The translations under genes and the position numbers were made by a program. The notes below the pieces were generated by a model. That model was not told the origin of the DNA and searched no databases. It was given only the letters and a program-made list of their open reading frames with translations. This document shows positions 1-6,654 of a stretch of 28,749 bases of DNA, one piece after another; positions within the stretch are counted from its first letter, which is position 1, and every line of letters begins with the position of its first letter. The stretch comes from CAZKFH01 sp050693165 (GTDB lineage Bacteria > Actinomycetota > UBA4738 > CALAEC01), in the NCBI GenBank assembly GCA_050693165.1, contig JBOGVX010000038.1:1-28749 (forward strand), written 5' to 3'.

Positions 1-322
1 GACCAGATGGATCGACTAGCTCCATCGGGCAGATCGGTGCGGCGCCAACCGGCAATCCGGCCGAGGCCGTGGTCCCTCCTGGAGACGACGAAAGATCGTC
101 GGCGGACAGGGGGGACCGGGTACCGCCAGCCTTCCAGATGGGACGGCCTTCGGCATCCGATACGATTCCGCTACCGGAAGGAGGCGCTAGCGCGGAAACG
201 CCGGGGGCCGCCTCGGCCGCTCTTGTGCTTACGGACGTAATCCCTCCCACGGCGAGCGCCACCGCGACCAGGGCGACCGCTGGTCGCTTTCTCATCATGG
301 TTGTCGATGCGGGCATGTTCAT
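1..322 (-). CDS. Secreted protein of unknown function, 3' part missing
   Basis: The frame is open from an ATG at 322 to the left edge of the window, 107 codons without a stop, so the gene continues outside. The start is chosen because a strong Shine-Dalgarno (AAGGGAGG) lies 4 nt upstream; a second possible start is the MetMet pair at codons 9-10. Residues 11-36 form a signal peptide: a basic n-region (RKR), a hydrophobic stretch (about VALVAVALAVGG) and small residues around an Ala-rich cleavage region. What follows is rich in Gly, Ser, Pro and Ala and has no motif I recognise. It lies 37 bp after the stop of another secreted protein on the same strand and is probably co-transcribed with it. 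Function unknown; it is likely an exported extracellular or cell-envelope protein. Confidence 0.7.
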   Translation of the reverse strand, partial: MNMPASTTMMRKRPAVALVAVALAVGGITSVSTRAAEAAPGVSALAPPSGSGIVSDAEGRPIWKAGGTRSPLSADDLSSSPGGTTASAGLPVGAAPICPMELVDPSG

Positions 323-359
323 CGTTCCTCCCTTCTACAAGGTCTCTTCCACTCGGATC

Positions 360-1262
360 TCAAAGCGTCACCATCGTGGATGCGTCCGCGCATACGCCGC
401 CGAGGCAGGCGCGCGCGGCGATCAGCTTCTCGCCGGAAGCGTGGCCATCGGTCGGCAGGCTCCCCGCGAACGTCCCGGCGGTATCGACCACTGCGTAACG
501 CGTCAGAGGGACCGAACTGCCGACCTCTCCCATCCCCAGCAGGACGTTCGGTTGGGGAACGGCGTATGGGGACGGAGGAACCGTGACCGCGTCGAGGGCG
601 GCGCCGAATCTCGATACAGGGCCCGCCGTGACGTTGGCGGCGGAGATGAGCTGTTTCGTCGTCAGCTCTGTCCCGGGCTTCCCTTCCAGGTGCTGAAGTG
701 GAACGTCGACCGTCACCTCTTCTCGGCCGATCGTGCCGGTTAGCGCGGTGACCATCACGCAGACGAATACCGGGGAAGCCGTGCACGTAGACAGCCGGAA
801 GGCCGGTCCCGTGGTTCCGGGGTTCGCCACCACGGCTCGCCGGACGATCGACACCTGGTATTCCCGCTCGGCCCCAGCCCCCTCCCTGGCGGTGAAACCC
901 CAGGTGTAGTGAACGCCCTGTGGAGGCTCGCCGGCCTCGTCGTCGGGGGCGTCGGCGACGGCGAGCCTCAGTGTCACCATGCCGCCCGAAGAGTCGTAGG
1001 AGGTCGAGAGCGAGGCCGAGGTGAGGTCGGCGCCAACGTCGGGGACCGTCGCATCACCCGCGCCGTCGGTCCCGATCACGGCGATCGGACCGGCGAACTC
1101 CGCCGCGCCCGAGACGCTCACGCGTCCGGTCTCGACCGTGGCAGCTAGGCTCGTGATGCTCGTCTCGGCGGGGGCGCCCGCCGCCACCGACGCCGTCCAC
1201 AACAGCAGCGCGGCCCCCATCACAGGCAACGCGCTCCATCGCTTGATGGTCGCTCCAGACAT
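360..1262 (-). CDS. Secreted beta-sandwich-like protein of unknown function
   Basis: 300 residues. The frame is open further upstream to 1382, but the ATG at 1262 is preferred because it begins a clear signal peptide (residues 1-32, hydrophobic core ALPVMGAALLLWTASVAAG) and has GGAGGGAG about 10 nt upstream. A TTG at 1268, two codons earlier, is an alternative. The mature part alternates short hydrophobic and polar stretches, as in an all-beta protein, with a pair of cysteines near the middle (CTASPVFVC) and another near the C-terminus (CLGGVC) that could form disulfides outside the cell. I recall similar secreted proteins of unknown function in Actinobacteria but cannot name the family. The gene is followed by a second secreted protein on the same strand, so the two probably form an operon. 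Confidence 0.72.
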   Translation of the reverse strand: MSGATIKRWSALPVMGAALLLWTASVAAGAPAETSITSLAATVETGRVSVSGAAEFAGPIAVIGTDGAGDATVPDVGADLTSASLSTSYDSSGGMVTLRLAVADAPDDEAGEPPQGVHYTWGFTAREGAGAEREYQVSIVRRAVVANPGTTGPAFRLSTCTASPVFVCVMVTALTGTIGREEVTVDVPLQHLEGKPGTELTTKQLISAANVTAGPVSRFGAALDAVTVPPSPYAVPQPNVLLGMGEVGSSVPLTRYAVVDTAGTFAGSLPTDGHASGEKLIAARACLGGVCADASTMVTL

Positions 1263-1378
1263 TCTCAAGAGTCTCCCTCCTTCCAGGGCTCGAACTCGTA
1301 CAGCGCGAGGCCGGCGATAGTTGGTTTCGGGACGACTGGTGGGATTCCCTCCCAAACTCGCGGCACAATAGAGGCCAC

Positions 1379-1753
1379 TCATGTCTGACTCGCCTCCGCC
1401 TCGTACCAGAAACCCCGCCTGGCCAGAAGCCCCGTCAGCTCCGTCGTGGAACCGACCTCGAACTCCTCGCGGAGCTCAGCCAGTCGACGGTTCAGGGTTC
1501 GGATCGGAATCCCAAGCGTCCGGGCGATAGCAGCCACCGTCAGCCCCCTCGCCACCAGGCCGAGGAGCGGCACATCCTCGGGTTCGATCTCGTCCCCGGC
1601 GGCGCCGAGGACCTTGTCCGTCTCCTCGGGCAGGAGAGACACGAGGATCCCGGGTACGGCGCGGCTGCGCCATCGCTCGGGCACATCACGCAGGCCCGAG
1701 ATGAACCAGGCCGAGGGGAATCCCCTCCCGCGAGGGCGCTCAGATGAGTACAT
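1379..1753 (-). CDS. LuxR-type HTH protein, homologous to the C-terminal third of its neighbour
   Basis: 124 residues. Residues about 58-115 form a LuxR/GerE-like helix-turn-helix (pattern LVARGLTVAAIARTLGI, then RTLNRRLAELREEF). By eye, the whole region from residue 11 to the RRGFW near the C-terminus aligns with the last third of the 346-residue regulator at 1851-2891, including the hydrophobic stretch before the HTH (FPSAW...ERW..RAV against YPSPL...DRLW.AAV). It lacks the N-terminal TrmB-like HTH and most of the sensory region. An in-frame TAA lies four codons before the ATG at 1753, so no longer form is possible here. There is no clear Shine-Dalgarno. It could be a stand-alone DNA-binding module or the remnant of a truncated paralogue. 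The gene is divergent from the full-length regulator. Confidence 0.6.
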   Translation of the reverse strand: MYSSERPRGRGFPSAWFISGLRDVPERWRSRAVPGILVSLLPEETDKVLGAAGDEIEPEDVPLLGLVARGLTVAAIARTLGIPIRTLNRRLAELREEFEVGSTTELTGLLARRGFWYEAEASQT

Positions 1754-1805
1754 ATGCCGCGGTTATTCGGTGGACGACCGGCTGGTCCCTCCCTAGACCG
1801 TCGAC

Positions 1806-1824
1806 TATCTTTCTCAGCGAGAAA
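1806..1824 (+). promoter_or_regulatory. Possible promoter -10 overlapped by an inverted repeat
   Basis: TATCTT at 1806-1811 fits a -10 element for the regulator starting at 1851. It overlaps a perfect inverted repeat TTTCTC-AGC-GAGAAA (1810-1824) that would cover the transcription start. The repeat lies between two divergent genes that share a DNA-binding domain, so an autoregulatory operator is a reasonable inference. No convincing -35 is visible. Confidence 0.4.
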
Positions 1825-1850
1825 AACCGTCGGAACCCGTGGGAGGGACC

Positions 1851-2891
1851 ATGACTGAGGAGAGGTCGCTGTCGGCGAGCGTTCTGGAGCCCGTGGGGGT
1901 CGCCGAGCTGGAGGAACGGGTCTACATCGCCCTGCTGGACCGATCCAGGGCCTCCCTAGCGGAGATCGCCACCGATGCGGAGATCTCCCAGAAGAAGGCC
2001 AGGCAGGTCCTCTCGGTACTCGAGACCAGAGGGCTGGTCAGCCGAGCGCCGGGAAGGGACCTGATCTTCACGCCTGCTCCTCCGGACATCGCCGTCGAAG
2101 CACTGATCCTTGAGCGTCAGGAGCAGCTCGAGCGAACACGGTTGTCGGCCTCGCGACTCATGCACCGATTCCGCGTCGCCGCGAAGACCAGCAGCGCCAA
2201 CGAGGTGGTCGAGGTCGTCAGAGGGCTGCCCTCGATCCGACAGCGATTCGTTCAGCTTCAGCAACATGCCCGCAAAGAGATGCTCGTGTTCGACCGGCCG
2301 CCCTACGTGGACACGCCCGGCGGGAACAGAGAGGTGGAGGTCGCTCTGATGGCTCGAGGCGTCAGGTGCCGGGCGATCTACGACGCCGAGGGTCTCGAGC
2401 TCCCCGGGCGTCTGGAAGCCGCCAAGCAGGTCATCATGGCCGGCGAGGAGGCGAAGGCGCTGACCGGCCTTCCCATGAAGATGGCTCTCGCGGATCGGAG
2501 CCTTGGCCTGATACCCCTGCGCGTTGAGGAGCCGGGCCTCGAAGGAGCGCTCCTGATATATCCATCTCCCCTTCTCGAAGCGCTGGCGATGCTCTTCGAC
2601 CGGTTATGGGCAGCGGCTGTGGCCATCCCTCTTTTGGAGGGGGACACTCCGTCCCCCTTCAGCGACCTCGGCATCGACGAGGACCTCATCGCCCTGCTCC
2701 TTGCGGGTTTGAAGCCACAAGCCGTGGCTCGCCGGCTCGGCCTTGGCCTGAGCACCGTCGAGCGAAAGGTGAGGACGTTGATGGAGCACCTCGGGGCGAC
2801 CACCAGGTTCCAGGCCGGCTACCTGTTGGCGCAGGGTGGCTGGACCTCGCGACCCGACAAGGATGGTGCATCTGAACACGCGGCCGACTGA
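1851..2891 (+). CDS. TrmB/LuxR-type transcriptional regulator
   Basis: 346 residues. The ATG at 1851 follows GGGAGGG at a short spacing; a GTG at 1839 in the same frame lies within that ribosome site and is less likely. An N-terminal winged HTH (about residues 17-70, with LAEIATDAEISQKKARQVL as its helix-turn-helix) resembles the TrmB family. A helical linker (about 85-125) and a central domain (about 130-260, including VFDRPPYVD and an RCRAIYDAEGLE segment) follow; in relatives this region has a phospholipase D-like or sensory fold. The C-terminus (about 275-335) is a LuxR-type HTH (LKPQAVARRLGLGLSTVERKVRTLMEHLGA). Such double-HTH proteins are common orphan regulators in Actinobacteria; the target and ligand cannot be read from the sequence. 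It ends 14 bp before the convergent cyclase-like gene. Confidence 0.85.
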   Translation: MTEERSLSASVLEPVGVAELEERVYIALLDRSRASLAEIATDAEISQKKARQVLSVLETRGLVSRAPGRDLIFTPAPPDIAVEALILERQEQLERTRLSASRLMHRFRVAAKTSSANEVVEVVRGLPSIRQRFVQLQQHARKEMLVFDRPPYVDTPGGNREVEVALMARGVRCRAIYDAEGLELPGRLEAAKQVIMAGEEAKALTGLPMKMALADRSLGLIPLRVEEPGLEGALLIYPSPLLEALAMLFDRLWAAAVAIPLLEGDTPSPFSDLGIDEDLIALLLAGLKPQAVARRLGLGLSTVERKVRTLMEHLGATTRFQAGYLLAQGGWTSRPDKDGASEHAAD

Positions 2892-2905
2892 AAGCCGAAA
2901 ACAGA

Positions 2906-5575
2906 TCAGGAGGATGGATCCCCTGCGTCCTCCTGGGAGCCGGTCACTAGGTCGCCGAGGGCGTAAGCGACTGCCTCCTCCGTGGAGAGGGCCTCTCCCT
3001 CGGCGCGGATACGATCCTGTTCATCGGCCGGGATGTCGCCCTCGCTCACGTCGGGTACCCACGAGTAGTACGAGTCGAGGTTGCTGACCAGCGCCTGCCC
3101 GGCCTCGCGCTCGACCAGCTCAGCAGCGGCCCGTAGCTTGATCGCTCTTCGGAAGTCCCCCTCGGTTGCGGCCAGCGCCGCGAAGTCGTTGAGCACCAGG
3201 CCGATGCCCGTTACGTCTCCCGCCTCGGTGAACATCCCCATGGCGCGGGCGAAGGATCCCCTCGCGTCCTCCTTGTCGCCGAGCGCCGTGAGCGCGAGAC
3301 CCACGCTATGAGCGGCCCATGCGGCACCGAACCGATCCCCCATCTCGTTGAAGAGCTCGAGGGCCTCGGCGGCCGTGACGGCACACTCGCGCCATTCCTC
3401 GGACACCAGGTGGATGTTGGACAGGGCCCAGAGAACATTGGCTATGCCTCGGTGATCGCCCAGGTTCCGGTAGCTGTCGAGGGCCTCCTGTAACAGGGGT
3501 CTGGACCTGGCGACGTCGCGGCGGGGCTCCGGAGGCACCGTGTAGACGAACGCCATGTTGTAGGCCGCGTCCGCGATCCGCCTCTCGTCTCCCAGCTCGC
3601 GCCTGAGCTTCAGGCAGTCGCCGTAGTACTGCTCGGCCCGATCCCAGTCGCCCATCCAGTACGCAACCCCGCCGGCGCCCTCCAGCGCGGCAGCCAGCGG
3701 CTCCGGATGCTTGGCGGAGCCCGGAAGGGCAAGGATGCTTCTGAACCGCTCGGCCGCCTCTCTGAGGTGACCGTGCATCTGCCAGAACCTCCAGAGCGAT
3801 GCGGCTAGCTGCAGGACCATCTGCTCCTCGCCGGAAGCCTCCGCCCAGGCTAGTGCCGAGCGGAAGTTGTCCGACTCCGCGCTGAGGATCCCGAGCCACC
3901 TGCCCTGCTCGGCGCCGAACAGGTTCGGTGCCGCCCGCTCGGCGAGATCGAGGAACGAGCGCGCGTGCCGGGCTCGCACATCGGAGGCGGCCCCCGATTC
4001 CTCGAGACGCTCGGAGGCGAACTCGCGGATGGTCTCGAGCATCAGGAAGCGGGTCTCCCCACCCGGACCTTCCATCTGCCGGATCAGGCTCTTGTTGACG
4101 AGCGAGGCGATCCCGTCGAACACATCCGGGCTCCCCGGCTGCCCGCACACGTCCTCGGCTGCATCCAGCCGGAACCCGCGCGAGAACACGGAGAGAGCCG
4201 AGAACAGCGTTCTTTCGTCTTCATCCAGAATGTCGTAGCTCCAGGCGATCGCGCCCCGAAGGGTCTGCTGGCGCCCGGGCAAGTCCCGGCCGCCGCCGGT
4301 GAGGAACCCGAGGCTGTCTCCCAGTCTCTGCAAGATCTCCTGGGGGCTGAGGATCTTGACCCGAGCCGCGGCCAGCTCGATCGCCAAGGGGAGACCATCG
4401 AGCCGGCTGCAGATCTCCGCGACGGCCGGGGCGTTCTCGTTCGTGACCTCGAACCCCGGTCGCACGCTCGAGGCACGCTCGATGAACAGCTCCACGGCCG
4501 CGTACTGGGACATGGACTCGAGCGACGGAAGGTGCTCGACGTCTGGGAGGTCGAGCGGAGGCACCGGATACTCGCGCTCGCCGTGGAGGCCCAACGGCTC
4601 CCGGCTGGTAGCGATCAGGCGGAGGCGGGCGGTCCCCTCCAGCAGCTGCCCGATGTCATTTGCGGCCTCGACGACCTGCTCGAGATTGTCTAGAACGATC
4701 AGGATCTCACAGTCTCGCAGATGCTCGATGAGCTGCTCGATAGGCGGGCGCTCCGCCGTCTCTCGCAACCCGATGGCCTCACCGATCGTGGGCACCACGA
4801 GAGCCGGATCGGTAATGGCCGCGAGCGGCACGAAGAAAGCGCCGTGCTCGAAGGACGCAAGCAGCTCATGCGCGGCCTGGATCGACAGGCGAGTCTTCCC
4901 GGTACCCCCGGGACCCGTGAGCGTTACGAGTCGAGCCTGGCCGACGCTCTCCTTCAGCTCCTCGAGCTCCCGCCGCCGCCCGACGAACGTCGTCAAGGGA
5001 GTCGGAAGGTTATTAGGGCGAGCATCCACCGAACGGAGCGCCGGGAACTCATGAGGCAAACCCTCGGCCAGGACCTCGTAGAGGTGCTCGGGGTTCGGAA
5101 GGTCGCGCAGGCGGTGCTCTCCCAGGTCCCTGAACGTGATGCCTTCCGCCATGCCGTGCTCCGTCAAGGCGTGTGTAGCCTCCGAGACGACGATCTGCCC
5201 GCCATGGCTCACCGCCATGATCCGTGCCGCCCGATTGACGTCGACACCGACGTAGTTGTCGGCCCCCAGCACCGCTTCACCCGTATGCATCCCGATCCGG
5301 ACTCGAACCTCCACGTTCTCGGGCCACGAGGCGTCTGTGATAGCTCGCTGCGCTTCCACCGCCTCCGCCACAGCATGAGGAGCTGCCGTGTAAGCGATGA
5401 AGAAAGCGTCGCCTTCGGTGGAGACCTCTATCCCGGCGGAGAAGGCCTCCCGGAGCAGTCGGTTATGAGCCTCTAGGACCTCCCGGTATCCCTCACCCAG
5501 CCGGGTCAGGAGGCCCGTGCTGCCCTCGATGTCGGTGAAGACGAAGGTGACCGTGCCGGTTGGAAGATCTGTCAT
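2906..5575 (-). CDS. Class III nucleotide cyclase-like / NB-ARC-type ATPase / TPR regulator
   Basis: 889 residues. Residues 8-135 are a class III adenylate/guanylate cyclase domain: FTDIEGST carries metal-binding Asp15, EGDAFF carries Asp56, and VNRAARIM carries Asn114 and Arg118 of the transition-state pair. The usual substrate-selecting Lys before the second Asp is replaced (STEGD), as is common in this subgroup, so cyclase activity is uncertain. Residues about 190-450 form a STAND-type NTPase with Walker A GPGGTGKT (221-228), Walker B LIVLDN (292-297), an ATSREPL sensor stretch and GLPLAIELAAARV. A winged-helix-like part follows, then TPR-type helical repeats (about 560-870). No C-terminal DNA-binding domain is present, unlike LuxR-type relatives. 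It is probably a cytoplasmic signalling protein. The start has no Shine-Dalgarno, but a GATAAT element lies 10 nt upstream. Confidence 0.88.
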   Translation of the reverse strand: MTDLPTGTVTFVFTDIEGSTGLLTRLGEGYREVLEAHNRLLREAFSAGIEVSTEGDAFFIAYTAAPHAVAEAVEAQRAITDASWPENVEVRVRIGMHTGEAVLGADNYVGVDVNRAARIMAVSHGGQIVVSEATHALTEHGMAEGITFRDLGEHRLRDLPNPEHLYEVLAEGLPHEFPALRSVDARPNNLPTPLTTFVGRRRELEELKESVGQARLVTLTGPGGTGKTRLSIQAAHELLASFEHGAFFVPLAAITDPALVVPTIGEAIGLRETAERPPIEQLIEHLRDCEILIVLDNLEQVVEAANDIGQLLEGTARLRLIATSREPLGLHGEREYPVPPLDLPDVEHLPSLESMSQYAAVELFIERASSVRPGFEVTNENAPAVAEICSRLDGLPLAIELAAARVKILSPQEILQRLGDSLGFLTGGGRDLPGRQQTLRGAIAWSYDILDEDERTLFSALSVFSRGFRLDAAEDVCGQPGSPDVFDGIASLVNKSLIRQMEGPGGETRFLMLETIREFASERLEESGAASDVRARHARSFLDLAERAAPNLFGAEQGRWLGILSAESDNFRSALAWAEASGEEQMVLQLAASLWRFWQMHGHLREAAERFRSILALPGSAKHPEPLAAALEGAGGVAYWMGDWDRAEQYYGDCLKLRRELGDERRIADAAYNMAFVYTVPPEPRRDVARSRPLLQEALDSYRNLGDHRGIANVLWALSNIHLVSEEWRECAVTAAEALELFNEMGDRFGAAWAAHSVGLALTALGDKEDARGSFARAMGMFTEAGDVTGIGLVLNDFAALAATEGDFRRAIKLRAAAELVEREAGQALVSNLDSYYSWVPDVSEGDIPADEQDRIRAEGEALSTEEAVAYALGDLVTGSQEDAGDPSS

Positions 5576-5585
5576 GGACAGGCGG

Positions 5586-5591
5586 ATTATC
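5586..5591 (-). promoter_or_regulatory. -10 element of the cyclase/ATPase gene
   Basis: On the minus strand GATAAT is followed by 10 nt and then the ATG at 5575, with no Shine-Dalgarno between. This places the transcription start within a few bases of the start codon (very short leader or leaderless). No clear -35 is seen. Confidence 0.4.
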
Positions 5592-5639
5592 CCGCTTGAA
5601 TCGCCTCGGCGACGGATCCGTGAGTGGGCTCCAGGCCTG

Positions 5640-5682
5640 ACTGACCTGTGGTCAGTGGAGTGTATAGAATGACCGGCGGTCA
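5640..5682 (+). promoter_or_regulatory. Promoter framed by two palindromic operators
   Basis: A likely -35 CTGACC (5641-5646) and -10 TATAGA (5663-5668) are 16 bp apart in front of the zinc-ribbon gene at 5701. The first palindrome, ACTGACC-TGT-GGTCAGT (5640-5656), covers the -35. The second, TGACC-GGC-GGTCA (5670-5682), covers the expected transcription start. Their centres are 28 bp apart and they share the core TGACC-N3-GGTCA. This is the layout of a repressor with two operators, for example of TetR type; the regulator is not identifiable here. The divergent gene starting at 5575 could also be affected. Confidence 0.65.
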
Positions 5683-5700
5683 GCGAAGGGAGGCTAGCTC

Positions 5701-5976
5701 ATGGTCACTTACTGGTGCAGCTGGTGTGGCGCCACGGAAGAGCGGGCCGGCGCCGACGAGAGGGTGCCCTGTATGAGGTGCGCGCGCGAGTTCGTTCGGA
5801 TCTTCAGGTTCTACCCCCGCGCCCTGATGCTCCCGCTCGAGCCCGGGGAGAAGCCGGGCGTGCCCGCCGGATCCAGGAAGCAGTTCGAGTTCACCGACCC
5901 AAGGACGGGAAAGATAGTGGCGAAGACGAAGCGGATCACCCGGAGAAAGGGGACCCTGACCAGGGTTGCCAGCTAG
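5701..5976 (+). CDS. Small zinc-ribbon protein of unknown function
   Basis: 91 residues, ATG preceded by GGGAGG with 7 nt spacing. Cys6, Cys9, Cys24 and Cys27 (CSWC...CMRC) form a CxxC-x14-CxxC knuckle pair typical of a four-cysteine zinc ribbon. The rest is basic, ending in a Lys/Arg-rich tail (KTKRITRRKGTLTRV) that could bind nucleic acid. I recognise no family. It is controlled by the twin-palindrome promoter immediately upstream, which suggests tight regulation. Its stop codon overlaps the stop of the convergent LuxR-type gene within the shared CTAG at 5973-5976. Confidence 0.75.
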   Translation: MVTYWCSWCGATEERAGADERVPCMRCAREFVRIFRFYPRALMLPLEPGEKPGVPAGSRKQFEFTDPRTGKIVAKTKRITRRKGTLTRVAS

Positions 5977-6194
5977 CGGATCAGGCGAGCCCTGAGGGCG
6001 ATCGACACGGCCTGAACGCGGTCCTGAGCGCCCAGCCGGTCGTAGATCCGCTGCATGTAGTTGCGCACCGTGAACGGGGAGAGCCCCAGATCTCGGGCTA
6101 CCTCCGCGGTGGTCTTCCCCTCACACATTAGGAGCAGCACGTCTCGAAGCCGCGGAGTGAGGGTCATGACTGGAGGCGCGAGCAGTTCCTGCAT
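5973..6194 (-). CDS. Small LuxR-type DNA-binding protein
   Basis: 73 residues, almost entirely a LuxR/GerE HTH domain: LTPRLRDVLLLMCEGKTTAEVA is the first half, and LGLSPFTVRNYMQRIYDRLGAQDRVQAV contains the recognition helix (about 38-50) and the C-terminal helix. No receiver or sensory domain is present, so it is a stand-alone HTH protein of the type that acts as a dimer or antagonises larger LuxR regulators. The ATG at 6194 has no Shine-Dalgarno, but TTGCTC and TAGCAT promoter elements 16 bp apart end 9 nt before it. An internal ATG at codon 10 is an alternative start. It overlaps the convergent zinc-ribbon gene by 4 bp. Confidence 0.72.
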   Translation of the reverse strand: MQELLAPPVMTLTPRLRDVLLLMCEGKTTAEVARDLGLSPFTVRNYMQRIYDRLGAQDRVQAVSIALRARLIR

Positions 6195-6203
6195 GGGAGC
6201 TAG

Positions 6204-6231
6204 ATGCTACGCCTGTTGTGAAGATGAGCAA
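6204..6231 (-). promoter_or_regulatory. Promoter of the small LuxR-type gene
   Basis: On the minus strand TTGCTC (6231-6226) and TAGCAT (6209-6204) are separated by 16 bp. The -10 ends 9 nt before the ATG at 6194, giving a leader of two or three bases at most. The left arm of the long hairpin at 6235-6269 abuts the -35. Confidence 0.5.
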
Positions 6232-6234
6232 TAG

Positions 6235-6269
6235 CAGTTAGGCACCATTTCAGAAGATGGCCCTAACTG
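6235..6269. repeat. Long hairpin / inverted repeat
   Basis: Outer arms CAGTTAGG (6235-6242) and CCTAACTG (6262-6269) are perfectly complementary. Inner arms CCATTT (6245-6250) and AGATGG (6255-6260) pair with one G-T, leaving a CAGA loop and a small internal bulge. No T-run follows on either strand, so it is not an intrinsic terminator. It lies directly behind the -35 of the 5973-6194 gene, which suits an operator or an RNA structure. Confidence 0.65.
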
Positions 6270-6371
6270 ACTAGTCACGTTCACGTTCCGTGCGATTGCG
6301 ATGGGATTGCGTAAACGTTCACTTTCCCGCCGCTGGGGGTTTGTCTCACTCATCCCCACGACCGATTTCTC

Positions 6372-6380
6372 TGTGGATAA
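6372..6380 (-). promoter_or_regulatory. Perfect consensus DnaA box (single)
   Basis: TTATCCACA on the minus strand matches the classic DnaA 9-mer exactly. It is alone: no further clear boxes were seen nearby and no dnaA, dnaN or gyrB gene is present, so this is not an origin. It could be a DnaA-responsive regulatory site or chance. Confidence 0.35.
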
Positions 6381-6453
6381 CCGGCGGACTCGAGTTCCCG
6401 AGCGCTTCGCCCCGTATTCACGTGCGCTCTAGAGCCCGGCCACCTGCGAGGGC

Positions 6454-6459
6454 TAGGTT
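6454..6459 (+). promoter_or_regulatory. -10 element for a leaderless gene at 6466
   Basis: TAGGTT is followed by exactly 6 nt and then GTG at 6466, the spacing that puts the transcription start on the start codon. Same arrangement as at 24754, 28395 and 28414. Confidence 0.4.
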
Positions 6460-6465
6460 GGCGAT

Positions 6466-6654
6466 GTGCCTCAGCGTCGCCCTAGCGCTGATCGACGCGG
6501 GTCCGGGGATCCTCTACTCGTCCAGAACCCCCAGCCCCCTGGCGAGCCCCACAAGCCCCGGACCCCGGTGGATCTACGCGAGCTGGCACAGCGGATGAGG
6601 CGGGCCGCGAAAGCATCGGCCAACGAGATCCGACGCCGAGCGGAGGAGAATTGA
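6466..6654 (+). CDS. Small helical protein of unknown function
   Basis: 62 residues from GTG at 6466. The first half is Pro/Arg-rich and featureless. The last 28 residues (VDLRELAQRMRRAAKASANE and on to the end) form a highly charged amphipathic helix, which is real-protein-like and unlike the other frames here. Two things support the gene: a TAGGTT -10 element 6 nt before the GTG, and its end GGAGGAGAATTGA, where its own TGA overlaps a TTG start of the next gene behind a strong Shine-Dalgarno. That is the usual form of translational coupling. An overlapping frame through the same DNA (6464-6598) was considered and is weaker. Confidence 0.5.
   Translation: MPQRRPSADRRGSGDPLLVQNPQPPGEPHKPRTPVDLRELAQRMRRAAKASANEIRRRAEEN

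Larger units (their letters stand above)
6195..6465. other. Longest gene-free stretch: hairpin, repeats, DnaA box, two promoters
   Basis: 271 bp between divergent genes, visibly less GC-rich than its surroundings in its first 130 bp. It holds the promoter of the LuxR-type gene, a long imperfect hairpin (6235-6269), two copies of GTTCAC(G/T)TTCC (6279-6289, 6317-6327), two GATTGCG copies 11 bp apart (6294 and 6305), a perfect DnaA-box 9-mer (6372-6380) and a -10 for the gene at 6466. One open frame crosses it but has no coding character. Confidence 0.6.

Noticed and set aside
69..743. Open frame of 224 codons on the plus strand
   Set aside because: It crosses the starts and bodies of two minus-strand genes with signal peptides and ribosome sites; its own sequence looks random.
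1263..1382. Longer N-terminus of the secreted protein (start at 1382)
   Set aside because: The added 40 residues are basic and precede a complete signal peptide that has its own ribosome site at 1262.
6195..6465. Replication origin
   Set aside because: One perfect DnaA box and lower GC are not enough; there is no cluster of boxes and no dnaA, dnaN, rpmH or gyrB gene.
6290..6598. Open frame of 102 codons crossing the gene-free stretch
   Set aside because: No ribosome site, Ser/Pro/Arg-rich composition, and it overlaps the better-supported small gene at 6466 in another frame.
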